Positions 1-6,771 of a stretch of 15,362 bases of DNA are shown piece after piece. Under the pieces are notes generated by a model. It was not told the origin of the DNA. It saw only the letters and a list, made by a program, of their open reading frames with translations, and made no database searches. The translations under genes were made by a program, and so were the position numbers. The number at the start of each line of letters is the position of its first letter. The first letter of the stretch is position 1. This DNA is from JBKGYG01 sp046546235 (GTDB lineage: Bacteria > Bacillota > Clostridia > Lachnospirales > DSM-24629), in assembly GCA_046546235.1 (NCBI GenBank), contig JBKGYG010000044.1, forward strand, positions 1 to 15,362, in the 5' to 3' direction.

Positions 1-34
1 TCTTAAGTACCAATTATCAAAAAAATAGGACTTT
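1..34. repeat. Partial copy of dispersed palindromic repeat (tail module)
   Basis: Positions 4-34 are identical over 31 nt to 112-142, the tail of the complete copy that follows. The copy is probably cut by the window edge, so two elements lie in tandem here. It carries no coding potential. Confidence 0.8.
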
Positions 35-53
35 CCTATTTAAGGACAAAAGT

Positions 54-142
54 GGGCGCATCGTGATACGCCCCTACAAAAATTGGTGTGTTGTACAATT
101 GGTACATGTCCTAAGTACCAATTATCAAAAAAATAGGACTTT
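54..142. repeat. Complete copy of dispersed palindromic repeat (MITE-like)
   Basis: The element begins with a near-perfect GC-rich palindrome (54-73, GGGCG...CGCCC, followed by CTAC). A linker with TTGTACAATTGGTACATG follows. A 9-bp hairpin (97-105 pairing with 115-123) and an A-rich tail ending TAGGAC complete it. Related copies occur at 6715-6763, 12399-12471 and 12504-12530. The GC-rich palindrome stands out strongly from the AT-rich surroundings. It is small, non-coding and multi-copy, so it resembles a REP/MITE-type element. No transposase is present. Confidence 0.8.
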
Positions 143-172
143 TATTAAAAAAACCTTCCCAAAAAGGAAGGT
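141..172 (-). terminator. Intrinsic terminator, minus strand
   Basis: A 7-bp stem (153-159 with 166-172, ACCTTCC/GGAAGGT) has a 6-nt loop. Read on the minus strand it is followed by a run of seven T. No protein gene ends here on that strand, so it must serve a non-coding or decayed transcript. Confidence 0.7.
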
Positions 173-291
173 ATAATTAATCTATAATAAAATAACGATT
201 ATTCCTTTCCTTTCAGCTCAGACAACTTCACTGTTAGGGCGAATATTTTATTTGATAAATAGAAAAAGAACGTATCTAAAACTATTTATTT
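141..291 (-). ncRNA. Candidate small RNA with its own promoter and terminator
   Basis: On the minus strand a sigma-A-like promoter can be read: -35 TTGCTT (plus positions 326-321), 17-bp spacer, -10 TAAAAT (303-298). A start near 291 and the terminator at 172-153 would give an RNA of about 140-150 nt. The 5' part can fold through ATAAATAG/CTATTTAT arms. The middle (about 200-240) is richer in GC than its flanks. No ORF of useful length lies on this strand and no known RNA family was recognised. The promoter and terminator are seen in the sequence; the RNA itself is inferred. Confidence 0.35.
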
Positions 292-339
292 GTTAATATT
301 TTATCAAATCATGAGTAATTAAGCAAGTTTATTTTTTGC

Positions 340-367
340 ACATAAGTTGTCCATGATACATATTATA
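340..367 (+). promoter_or_regulatory. Probable sigma-K promoter of the repeat-protein gene
   Basis: ACA (340-342), a 16-bp spacer and CATATTATA (359-367) fit the B. subtilis sigma-K pattern of AC at -35 and CATAnnnTA at -10. Transcription would start near 374, about 26 nt before the chosen start codon and just upstream of the AAAGGAGT ribosome site at 385-392. It implies expression in the mother cell late in sporulation. Confidence 0.55.
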
Positions 368-399
368 TTGTAGAAACTAATATGAAAGGAGTCGAGTAT

Positions 400-1884
400 A
401 TGAGTAAAGAATATGATACTTGGAATATTAATGAATCTCAATTTACTGATGATGTAGATATGCAGCTTGATAATTTATTTAATTTTGGAAGAGGATGTAA
501 GAGAAGAGGATGTGGAAATCATTGCGAAAGTGATATTGTCAAATGCATTGCAAAAAAATTGTTCTTATTTTTAAAAGCACTTAAAGACATGATTGGAGAT
601 ATTGAAGATAAGTTAGATGATCCAAACTTCGGGTTAGAAGAAATCAAAAGTGAAATTATAGGAATAGAAGAACGATTAGATAATCCTTGTTTTGGTTTAG
701 AAGAAATCAAAGATGAAGTAAAGCATATTGAATGTTTGCAATTTAAGTTTTTTAAAAAGATTTGGGTTATTATTAAACTTCTTAAAGATGACGAATTTGG
801 ATTAGAAGAAATTAAGAATGAAGTTGTAAATATTGAGGATATGTTAGGGGATTCAAGTTTTGGACTAGAAGAAATCAAAAGTGAAATTAGAGCTATAGAA
901 AATTCATCAAATCAAATTGAAGAGATAATAAGTATATTAGAAAACGGCAGCTATGGTTTAGAGGAAATAAAAAGTGAAGTAGTAAATATAGAAGACGTAA
1001 CAGAAGATATATTATCGATTTTAGAAAATGACAGCTATGGCTTAGAAGAAATAAAAAGCGAAATACAAAACCTAGAATTTTCATCAGAGGTAATAGAAGA
1101 AATCTTAAGTATATTAGAAAACGACAGCTTTGGTATAGAAGAAATTAAAAATGAAGTAGCTAATATAGAAGATGTAACAGAAGATATATTATCAATTTTA
1201 GAAAATGACAGCTATGGCTTAGAAGAAATAAAAAGTGAAATACAAAACTTAGAATTTTCATCAGAGGTAATAGAAGAAATCTTAAGTATATTAGAAAACG
1301 ATAGCTTTGGTTTAGAAGAAATAAAGAGTGAAGTAGCTAATATTGAAGATATAGTAGAAGAAATATCGTCAATTATTGAAAATGATAGCTTTGGATTAGA
1401 AGAGATAAAGAGTGAAATAATTGATATAATTTCGATATTAGAAAATGAAAGCTTTGGTTTAGAAGAAATCAAAAGTGAAGTTCAAAGCATTTTATTCTGG
1501 GTAGGTGATGGCGTAGTATGTGATACTCTATCTACAGGGCCTGTATTAAGACAAACTCAAGGAAATGATTTAGTTGTTAAAATTGCCAATAGAAGTGGAG
1601 AAGAGCAAACCGTAGATATTGAGATATTCAATATTGCTCCTGGTGAAGATATAACTACACCAGTTGTAGCACCAGTAACTGTAACTATACCAGAGGATGA
1701 AGGTGAAGAAGTTGTTATTGATATTACAGAATCACCATTAGATGAACTTGATAATTATGAAGTTCAAGTTACAGGGATACCAGGAGTATATTATTTTATA
1801 ACTACTGTTACTGTAGATAATGTTTTGCAACCAGCAAATACTTTTAGACATTCACAACTTATTTGTGTATCGACGGAAGAATAA
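400..1884 (+). CDS. FGLEEIK-repeat coiled-coil protein, probable spore-surface protein
   Basis: The protein has 494 residues. An in-frame ATG at 382 lies upstream of the ribosome site; AAAGGAGT at 385-392 is spaced for ATG 400, so that start is preferred. A Cys-rich patch near residues 33-48 (GRGCKRRGCGNHC) is followed by 11 copies of a unit with core (S/N)-(F/Y)-G-L-E-E-I-K-x-E-(I/V), spanning about residues 76-365 with linkers of 13-25 residues. The heptad-like spacing of hydrophobic residues and high Glu content suggest long acidic helices or a coiled coil. The last ~125 residues (from FWVGDGVVCDT) are Thr/Val-rich and look like a beta-sandwich. No signal peptide or membrane segment is seen, which suits a mother-cell-made coat or exosporium protein. 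The sigma-K-like promoter and the adjacent glycosyltransferase support that role. The family was not recognised by name; a structural surface role is inference. Confidence 0.8.
   Translation: MSKEYDTWNINESQFTDDVDMQLDNLFNFGRGCKRRGCGNHCESDIVKCIAKKLFLFLKALKDMIGDIEDKLDDPNFGLEEIKSEIIGIEERLDNPCFGLEEIKDEVKHIECLQFKFFKKIWVIIKLLKDDEFGLEEIKNEVVNIEDMLGDSSFGLEEIKSEIRAIENSSNQIEEIISILENGSYGLEEIKSEVVNIEDVTEDILSILENDSYGLEEIKSEIQNLEFSSEVIEEILSILENDSFGIEEIKNEVANIEDVTEDILSILENDSYGLEEIKSEIQNLEFSSEVIEEILSILENDSFGLEEIKSEVANIEDIVEEISSIIENDSFGLEEIKSEIIDIISILENESFGLEEIKSEVQSILFWVGDGVVCDTLSTGPVLRQTQGNDLVVKIANRSGEEQTVDIEIFNIAPGEDITTPVVAPVTVTIPEDEGEEVVIDITESPLDELDNYEVQVTGIPGVYYFITTVTVDNVLQPANTFRHSQLICVSTEE
1033..1386 (+). 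repeat. 177-bp tandem duplication inside the repeat gene
   Basis: The segment starting at 1033 recurs at 1210, exactly 177 bp (59 codons, two FGLEEIK units) later, with near-identical DNA and protein. Differences are few and mostly synonymous, so this is a recent in-frame duplication and shows how the array grows. Confidence 0.8.
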
Positions 1885-1901
1885 AATAATATTATTAATT
1901 G

Positions 1902-1938
1902 TAAAGGGTTGCTTTTAAAAAAAGCGACCCTTTATTTG
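1902..1938 (+). terminator. Intrinsic terminator after the repeat-protein gene
   Basis: The stem AAAGGGTTGCT/AGCGACCCTTT contains one G-T pair, an A-rich loop and a weak T-rich tail (TTTATTTG). The tail is imperfect, so some read-through into the downstream glycosyltransferase gene is plausible. Confidence 0.7.
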
Positions 1939-1978
1939 AGAAATCTAATTAAATTTGTAGTAAATTGGGGTGAAATAG

Positions 1979-3067
1979 ATGATTACAATTAGTTTATGCA
2001 TGATTGTAAAAAATGAAGAAGAGGTATTAGGTCGGTGTCTAGATAGTATTGTTGATATTGTCGATGAAATTATTATTGTAGATACAGGCTCTACTGATAG
2101 TACAAAAGAAATAGCAGAGGAATATGGCGCTAAGATATATGATTTTCAGTGGGTGGATGATTTTTCTGCTGCAAGAAATTATGCGTTTTCTAAAGGAACT
2201 AAAGAATATCTTTTCTGGTTAGATGCAGATGATGTCATATTAGAAGAAGATAGAAAAAAACTTAAAAGAGTTAAGGAGAAAATGCCTAAAAACATAGATG
2301 TATTAATGATGAAGTATAATACAGGGATTAAAGATGATGGAGAAGTTATGATGACTTTTTATAGAGAAAGGCTTATAAAAAGAGACAAAAACTTCAAATG
2401 GGTTGAGCCTGTTCACGAGTATGTAAATTTTTCAGGAAAAGTTGTTAATTCTGATATATGTATAACCCATAAAAAAAACAAAAAAAGGTCTGAGAGAAAT
2501 CTACGAATATTAGAAGAATATATTAACAACCACAAAGAAGGAGAATTAAAAGCTAGAGATTTTTTTTATTATGCAAGAGAGTTATATCATTTGGGATATG
2601 AAGAAGAAGCAATTTTAAATTATGAAAGATTTTTTGAAATTGGATTAAATCATTCCTCTTTTTATATAGATGCCTGTATCGATTTATATAAATGTTATAT
2701 GAATAAAGGTTATGAAAAAAAGGCTATAAGAACATTATACAGAAGTTTTGAATACGGTTTGCCGAGGGCAGAAATATGTTGTGTTCTTGGATCTCATTAT
2801 AAAAACAGGAAAGAGTATGATAAAGCAATATTTTGGTATGAGCTAGCTTTAAGATTAAAAAAACCTGATAATTGGGGTTTTGTGCTTCATGATTGCTATG
2901 GATTTGTTCCTTGTATACAACTAAGTTTGCTTTATTCAATAAAGCATAAATTCAATAAAGCGAAAGAATATAATGAAAGGGCAAAAAAATATAAAGCAAA
3001 TCATCCAGCAGTAGTAAAGAATACGACTTTATTAGAAAAAATTAGTAAAAAATTAGAAAAGACCTAA
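1979..3067 (+). CDS. Family 2 glycosyltransferase with C-terminal TPR-like repeats
   Basis: The protein has 362 residues. The N-terminal ~170 form a GT-A family 2 domain: the opening strand ISLCMIVKNEEEVLGRCLDS, then IIIVDTGSTDSTKEIA (nucleotide binding), and the DxD motif at D82-A-D84 (FWLDADD), which binds the metal and the UDP-sugar. Residues ~185-345 contain helical pairs of TPR type (EEEAILNYERFF, EYDKAIFWYELAL, KFNKAKEYNERAKKY). This GT2-TPR layout is common in clostridial protein glycosyltransferases. GGGGTG at 1967-1972 serves ATG 1979. It lies 94 nt after the repeat-protein gene on the same strand, so that protein is a reasonable substrate; this is inference from context. No membrane segment is seen, so it should act in the cytoplasm. 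Confidence 0.85.
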   Translation: MITISLCMIVKNEEEVLGRCLDSIVDIVDEIIIVDTGSTDSTKEIAEEYGAKIYDFQWVDDFSAARNYAFSKGTKEYLFWLDADDVILEEDRKKLKRVKEKMPKNIDVLMMKYNTGIKDDGEVMMTFYRERLIKRDKNFKWVEPVHEYVNFSGKVVNSDICITHKKNKKRSERNLRILEEYINNHKEGELKARDFFYYARELYHLGYEEEAILNYERFFEIGLNHSSFYIDACIDLYKCYMNKGYEKKAIRTLYRSFEYGLPRAEICCVLGSHYKNRKEYDKAIFWYELALRLKKPDNWGFVLHDCYGFVPCIQLSLLYSIKHKFNKAKEYNERAKKYKANHPAVVKNTTLLEKISKKLEKT

Positions 3068-3082
3068 AACTAGGTCTTTTCT
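3055..3082. terminator. Bidirectional terminator between convergent genes
   Basis: A perfect 12-bp stem (3055-3066 with 3071-3082) has a 4-nt loop. It overlaps the stop codon of the glycosyltransferase gene. Its T-rich arms give U-rich ends in both directions, so it can serve that gene and the convergent Q/N-rich gene. Confidence 0.75.
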
Positions 3083-3094
3083 ATCATAATCATT

Positions 3095-4030
3095 TTATTG
3101 GTATCTTTGAGTTAATCCATATCCTTGGTTGTTTTGGTTTTGAGCTTGATTATAAGTTGAAGCAGGTATATATGCATCAGAATGAATATTAGCATATGAA
3201 TTTCTTATACCTTGCTGTTGAAATTGTTGTCCTGATTGATTTTGTTGTTGGTTTTGTTGATTTTGTTGTATGCCATATCCAGCAGTATTTTCACTTCTGA
3301 ATTGTGAAGGGTTTATACCAGTGCTTTGTGGGTAGTTAGCTGGGTAACCAGAATTATTTGCTTGATTTCCTATATTGTTTTGATTTTGATTTCTAATCAT
3401 TTTAAATGAAGCAATAGAATTTTGATTCTGTTGTTGGTTTTGCATCCTCATATTTTGGTTTTGATTCTGATAACCCGCATTATTTCCATTAGCAAGCATA
3501 TTGATAGTATTTTCACTTCTGAATTGTGAAGGGTTTACACCAGTGCTTTGTGGATAATTAGATGGATAACTGGAATTATTCGCATTATTAAACCCTTGAT
3601 TTTGATTAGCATTGTTTGTAAATGCATTTTGATTATTATTCATAGCCATTCTAGATTGACCTTGGTTATTTTGGTTCTGATTTTGATTAGATAATGTCTG
3701 TTGTACTGAACTAGATATTTGGCTCTGTGGATAGTTTGCGGGGATATAAGCATTGGCTTGTTGTCCATAGTTGCTCATGCCAGCATTGTATTGTGATTGA
3801 TTAGTACTTGCAGTTGCACCGTTACTATTTCTTAAATTCATAACTGATTCAGAAGTTTGGTTTTGTGGATATACATTGGAAGGGATATAAGCATTTCTTT
3901 GTTGATTAAAACCTATTGGATTTTGGTTTTGATTTTGCATAGAACCAGAAGCTTGATTTGTGTAAGTTGATGCTGGTAAATATGCGTTTTGATTAGCTTG
4001 ATTCTGTTGGAATTGATTTTGTTGTTGCAT
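3095..4030 (-). CDS. Gln/Asn-rich low-complexity repeat protein
   Basis: The protein has 311 residues, with AGGAGG (plus 4039-4044) 8 nt from the ATG. Gln and Asn dominate, charged residues are rare and Cys is absent. Two motif types recur. One is AY(I/L)PA with a Tyr-Pro-Gln neighbour (residues near 15, 47, 94 and 285). The other is a longer unit, NYPQSTG(V/I)NPSQFRSENT, present twice with matching DNA near 3289-3350 and 3510-3570. Between them run (QN)n tracts. There is no signal peptide or membrane segment. The composition resembles prion-like disordered domains and also gamma-type SASPs, which are Q/N-rich with repeats and serve as amino-acid stores. However, it is much longer and lacks a clear EFASET-like GPR site. 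A coat or storage role in spores is a guess from context. The long open frame, good ribosome site and terminator argue that it is a real gene. Confidence 0.75.
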   Translation of the reverse strand: MQQQNQFQQNQANQNAYLPASTYTNQASGSMQNQNQNPIGFNQQRNAYIPSNVYPQNQTSESVMNLRNSNGATASTNQSQYNAGMSNYGQQANAYIPANYPQSQISSSVQQTLSNQNQNQNNQGQSRMAMNNNQNAFTNNANQNQGFNNANNSSYPSNYPQSTGVNPSQFRSENTINMLANGNNAGYQNQNQNMRMQNQQQNQNSIASFKMIRNQNQNNIGNQANNSGYPANYPQSTGINPSQFRSENTAGYGIQQNQQNQQQNQSGQQFQQQGIRNSYANIHSDAYIPASTYNQAQNQNNQGYGLTQRYQ

Positions 4031-4245
4031 GTAAAATTCCTCCTAACATTTATTTTGTTTAATGGAGACTAAACTCCTAAAAGATATTATTTGTAGGGTG
4101 AAGATATTTATTCTTAAAATAGAAATAAAAATTAAGCATAACTTGTAAGAATGATTATTATATGATGTAATTATATTATCATTATTTAAACATTTTAAGA
4201 TACTTTTTTGTCTAATTGTCTAAACTATAGTATAGACATGTAAGC

Positions 4246-4274
4246 TTGACAATATTATCGAATTATTATATTAT
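4246..4274 (+). promoter_or_regulatory. Sigma-A promoter of gapN
   Basis: A perfect -35 TTGACA (4246-4251), a 17-bp spacer and -10 TATTAT (4269-4274) lie about 35 nt upstream of the gapN ATG. The stretch 4262-4296 is almost pure A/T with short palindromes, so the exact -10 could shift by a few bases. The rest of the divergent intergenic region (4045-4240) shows nothing else I can name. Confidence 0.6.
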
Positions 4275-4309
4275 AATATTATAATATAATATAATAAAGA
4301 GGTGAAAAT

Positions 4310-5773
4310 ATGTTTAGTGAAATTAGTGATGGATTAATTTATAAAAACTTAATTAATGGTAAGTGGGTTGCTTCAAATAGTGGAAGAACAATCAAGATAA
4401 AATCTCCTAGTGATAATTCATTAGTTGGGGAAGTTCAAGCTCAAACAAAAGAAGAAGTAGATGAAACAATTGATATAGCTAATAAAGCTCAAAAAGATTG
4501 GGCAGGATTATCTGTATCAGAACGTGCTTCATACCTTCACAAAGCAGCAGTTATTATGGAAGAAAATGTAGATGAGTTAAGAGATATAATTATGAAAGAA
4601 ATAGCTAAGAATCATTCTCAAGCGGAATCAGAAGTAAAGAGAACTGTCGATTATATTAAGTTCACAGCTGATACAGCAAAAAATTTAACAGGAGAGGCAA
4701 TTTATGGTGATGCATTTCCGGGATTTGATAAAAACAAAATCTCCATTGTGAATCGTGTTCCATTAGGAACAGTATTGTGTATATCACCGTTTAATTATCC
4801 TGTTAATTTATCAGCATCAAAAATAGCTCCTGCATTAGCTGGTGGAAATACAGTTATATTTAAGCCACCTACACAAGGTTCAATTAGTGGGTTATATATG
4901 GCAAAGGTATTTCAAGAAGCTGGAATTCCTGATGGAGTTTTAAATGTTATTACTGGAAAGGGTTCTGAGATAGGTGATTATTTGACAACACATCCTGGAA
5001 TTAATATGATTAATTTTACAGGAAGTACAGATATTGGAAAAAGAATATCTGAGCAATCAAATATGGTTCCATTATTATTAGAATTAGGTGGAAAAGATGC
5101 TGCTATTGTTCTTGAAGATTCTGATTTAGATGAAACAGCACAAAATATTGTAAAAGGTGCTTTTGCATACTCTGGACAAAGATGTACAGCAGTTAAAAGA
5201 GTTATTGTTATGAAAGATATTGCAGATGAATTAGTTGAAAAAATTTTAAATGAAGTAAAAGAGTTAAAAGTAGGTAAACCAGAAGAAGATGCAGGAATAA
5301 TACCACTTATTAATAAAAATGCAGCAGATTATGTAGAAGCATTAATAAATGATGCTAAGAAAAAAGGTGCTAATCTATTAATTGGTGATAAAAGAGAAGG
5401 GAATCTTTTATGGCCAACAGTTTTTGATAATGTTAAGACAAATATGCGTTTAGCATGGGAAGAACCTTTCGGACCTGTGTTACCAATTATTAGAGTGGAT
5501 TCGATTGATGAAGCAATAGAGATAACTAATGAATCAGAATATGGATTGCAAGCAAGTGTATTTACTAAGAATATTGACAAGGCTTTATCAATTGCTGAAA
5601 AAATTGAAGTTGGTACAGTTCAAATTAATAATAAATCAGAAAGAGGACCAGATCATTTTCCGTTTATTGGAGTTAAAAATTCAGGTATGGGAACTCAAGG
5701 GATTCGTTATAGTATTGAAGCAATGACAAGAAATAAAGTTATAGTATTAAATGTTGACAGAGATTTTAAATAA
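4310..5773 (+). CDS. gapN: NADP-dependent non-phosphorylating glyceraldehyde-3-phosphate dehydrogenase
   Basis: This 487-residue member of the aldehyde dehydrogenase superfamily oxidises glyceraldehyde 3-phosphate directly to 3-phosphoglycerate. It makes NADPH and bypasses 1,3-bisphosphoglycerate and its ATP yield. All catalytic landmarks are present: N162 in SPFNYPVN, the Rossmann motif FTGST (236-240), E258 in LELGGKDA and the nucleophile C292 in SGQRCTAVKR. They sit a constant 8 residues beyond the S. mutans GapN positions. The C-terminal signature RGPDHFPFIGVKNSGMGTQGI is typical of GapN, not of other aldehyde dehydrogenases. GAGGTG (4300-4305) precedes ATG 4310. It has its own sigma-A promoter and a strong terminator, so it is transcribed alone and is probably vegetative, unlike its spore-related neighbours. 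Confidence 0.95.
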   Translation: MFSEISDGLIYKNLINGKWVASNSGRTIKIKSPSDNSLVGEVQAQTKEEVDETIDIANKAQKDWAGLSVSERASYLHKAAVIMEENVDELRDIIMKEIAKNHSQAESEVKRTVDYIKFTADTAKNLTGEAIYGDAFPGFDKNKISIVNRVPLGTVLCISPFNYPVNLSASKIAPALAGGNTVIFKPPTQGSISGLYMAKVFQEAGIPDGVLNVITGKGSEIGDYLTTHPGINMINFTGSTDIGKRISEQSNMVPLLLELGGKDAAIVLEDSDLDETAQNIVKGAFAYSGQRCTAVKRVIVMKDIADELVEKILNEVKELKVGKPEEDAGIIPLINKNAADYVEALINDAKKKGANLLIGDKREGNLLWPTVFDNVKTNMRLAWEEPFGPVLPIIRVDSIDEAIEITNESEYGLQASVFTKNIDKALSIAEKIEVGTVQINNKSERGPDHFPFIGVKNSGMGTQGIRYSIEAMTRNKVIVLNVDRDFK

Positions 5774-5783
5774 AATATTTTAT

Positions 5784-5822
5784 ACACTATTAACCATTAT
5801 ATTGGTTGATAGTGTTTTTTAT
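5784..5822 (+). terminator. Intrinsic terminator of gapN
   Basis: A 13-bp stem (ACACTATTAACCA/TGGTTGATAGTGT, one G-T pair) has a short AT loop and is followed by T6. Confidence 0.9.
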
Positions 5823-5929
5823 TGTAGTTTTTTCATTGTGTTAAATTGTCCAATTAAGGTAAAACTAAAATTAGAGTATATTTTAGAGTTAAATTGCTCT
5901 AATAATTTTTTGAAAGGATGATTTTATAA

Positions 5930-6130
5930 ATGATCCATAATAACCCAGATTTATTAAATACTTTAAAAAACAATAATGAACCTGTTTCAAAACCTTATAT
6001 GGGTAATTTTACTTCGGCTCAAATAGGAAATATGGCGAGAGCTGGTATGTTAGGTGGAGAAATGGTAAAAAGAAAGATTAAGAACGAAGAGCTAAAAATG
6101 TCAAATGAAGATCCTCAAAAGTTTTATTAA
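5930..6130 (+). CDS. Miniature alpha/beta-type SASP-like protein
   Basis: The protein has 66 residues. AAAGGATG (5913-5920) precedes ATG 5930. Residues ~25-55 (GNFTSAQIGNMARAGMLGGEMVKRKI...) match the C-terminal DNA-binding half of alpha/beta small acid-soluble spore proteins, whose hallmark in clostridia is T(S/A)RxxGxVGGEMVKRM. The N-terminal half of normal SASPs, with its KxEIAxE site cut by the GPR protease at germination, is missing; instead there is a short Asn-rich leader. Such proteins coat spore DNA in the forespore. A weak sigma-G/F-like pair (GTATA 5876-5880, 17 bp, TCTAATA 5898-5904) lies upstream. It heads a run of four small genes with gaps of 11-15 nt. Confidence 0.75.
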   Translation: MIHNNPDLLNTLKNNNEPVSKPYMGNFTSAQIGNMARAGMLGGEMVKRKIKNEELKMSNEDPQKFY

Positions 6131-6145
6131 AAAGGGTGAATTTAT

Positions 6146-6328
6146 ATGGATAATGATGAAAGAATTTTTAAGGATATTGAAGAATCAGTAGAAGATGATG
6201 GAACATTTATTTCGCCTATTTTATATAATTTAAATCCAGGAGTTTTTCCTGGTATGATTGGAATGTTAAATGAAAAGAGGGAAGTTTTAGAGAAAAAAGA
6301 TGATTATATAGATAAGCTTAAAAGATAG
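6146..6328 (+). CDS. Small acidic protein, divergent member of the SASP-like cluster
   Basis: The protein has 60 residues and follows the previous gene by 15 nt, with GGGTGAA before ATG 6146. The N-terminal half is acidic (DNDERIFKDIEESVEDDG). The C-terminal half, NPGVFPGMIGMLNEKREVLEKKDDYIDKLKR, keeps the outline of the neighbours: a GxxxG step, hydrophobic-basic helix and an end of E-K-x-x-Y-(I/L)-D-K-L. The key GGEMVKR motif is not conserved. It may be a diverged paralogue, but function is unknown. Confidence 0.65.
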   Translation: MDNDERIFKDIEESVEDDGTFISPILYNLNPGVFPGMIGMLNEKREVLEKKDDYIDKLKR

Positions 6329-6339
6329 GGTGATTGTAA

Positions 6340-6489
6340 ATGAGAAAAAGAAGAAGAGATAAAGATCATAGAGGGCATAAAGAGAAGTATACTGATGAAA
6401 CAAGAGGATATGTACCATTAAAAGATATAATAGATGATATAAATCTAGCAAATTCTCAGCAAAACGACAATGATACTCTTAAAAGATAA
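6340..6489 (+). CDS. Very small basic protein in SASP-like cluster
   Basis: The protein has 49 residues, starting MRKRRRDKDHRGHKEKY and ending NDNDTLKR. A modest ribosome site (AGGGTGA, 6327-6333) overlaps the end of the previous gene, and the ATG is 11 nt after its stop. The first 17 residues are strongly basic (Arg/Lys/His), the rest acidic. It shares only the LKR ending with its neighbours. Its place inside a tight four-gene run with a ribosome site supports a real gene. The sequence was not recognised; nucleic-acid binding by the basic part is speculation. Confidence 0.55.
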   Translation: MRKRRRDKDHRGHKEKYTDETRGYVPLKDIIDDINLANSQQNDNDTLKR

Positions 6490-6503
6490 TATTGGAGGTA
6501 AAT

Positions 6504-6686
6504 ATGGGTATGGATAATAATGATAATAGCAATAAAGTAAATCGTGATAAAGAAGTTCTTAATTATGAATCAGTTGATAATATTGCAATAGCAGGTAGAG
6601 TTGGTGGCGAGATGGTTAGGAGAATGATTAGAGCTCAAGAAGAAAAAATGATAACAGAAAAAAATTATTTAGATAAGTTAAGATAG
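6504..6686 (+). CDS. Miniature alpha/beta-type SASP-like protein
   Basis: The protein has 60 residues. A TTG at 6492 overlaps the ribosome site, so ATG 6504 behind GGAGGT (6494-6499) is the likely start. Residues ~29-50 (IAIAGRVGGEMVRRMIRAQEEKM) match the alpha/beta SASP C-terminal signature GxVGGEMVKRM closely. As in the first gene of the cluster, the N-terminal SASP half with the GPR cleavage site is absent and replaced by an Asn/Asp-rich leader. The C-terminus EKNYLDKLR resembles that of the 60-residue protein two genes upstream. Spore DNA binding is likely by family; lack of the protease site is unusual. Confidence 0.75.
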   Translation: MGMDNNDNSNKVNRDKEVLNYESVDNIAIAGRVGGEMVRRMIRAQEEKMITEKNYLDKLR

Positions 6687-6714
6687 GTATTTATAAAGGA
6701 ATTTAAGATTAAGG

Positions 6715-6763
6715 TTGTACAATTGGTACATGCTTTAAATTACAAATATTTAAAAAATAGGAC
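6715..6763. repeat. Degenerate copy of the dispersed repeat (linker and tail)
   Basis: TTGTACAATTGGTACATG (6715-6732) is identical to 91-108, and the tail ends in AAAAAATAGGAC as in the complete copy. The GC-rich palindrome is missing and the hairpin partner arm has decayed. Like the copy at 54-142, it sits beside a minus-strand terminator. Confidence 0.7.
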
Positions 6764-6771
6764 CGCTATAT

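Noticed and set aside
173..291. Known riboswitch or T-box upstream of the repeat gene
   Set aside because: No T-box sequence or recognisable riboswitch core, and the terminator points away from the gene.
519..1472. Long open frames on the minus strand across the FGLEEIK repeat gene
   Set aside because: They mirror the codon pattern of the repeat gene, lack ribosome sites and give low-complexity Ser/Lys/Ile proteins.
400..1884. Collagen-like or BclA protein
   Set aside because: There are no Gly-X-Y repeats; the array is helical/acidic instead.
2724..2939. Minus-strand open frame inside the glycosyltransferase gene
   Set aside because: Antisense to a well-supported domain protein, no ribosome site, no recognisable sequence.
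4156..4164. Sigma-K -10 for the Q/N-rich gene (CATATAATA on the minus strand)
   Set aside because: No AC element at the right spacing and it would leave a ~120-nt leader; chance match in AT-rich DNA.
5329..5726. Short frames on both strands inside gapN
   Set aside because: They overlap conserved GapN sequence out of frame.
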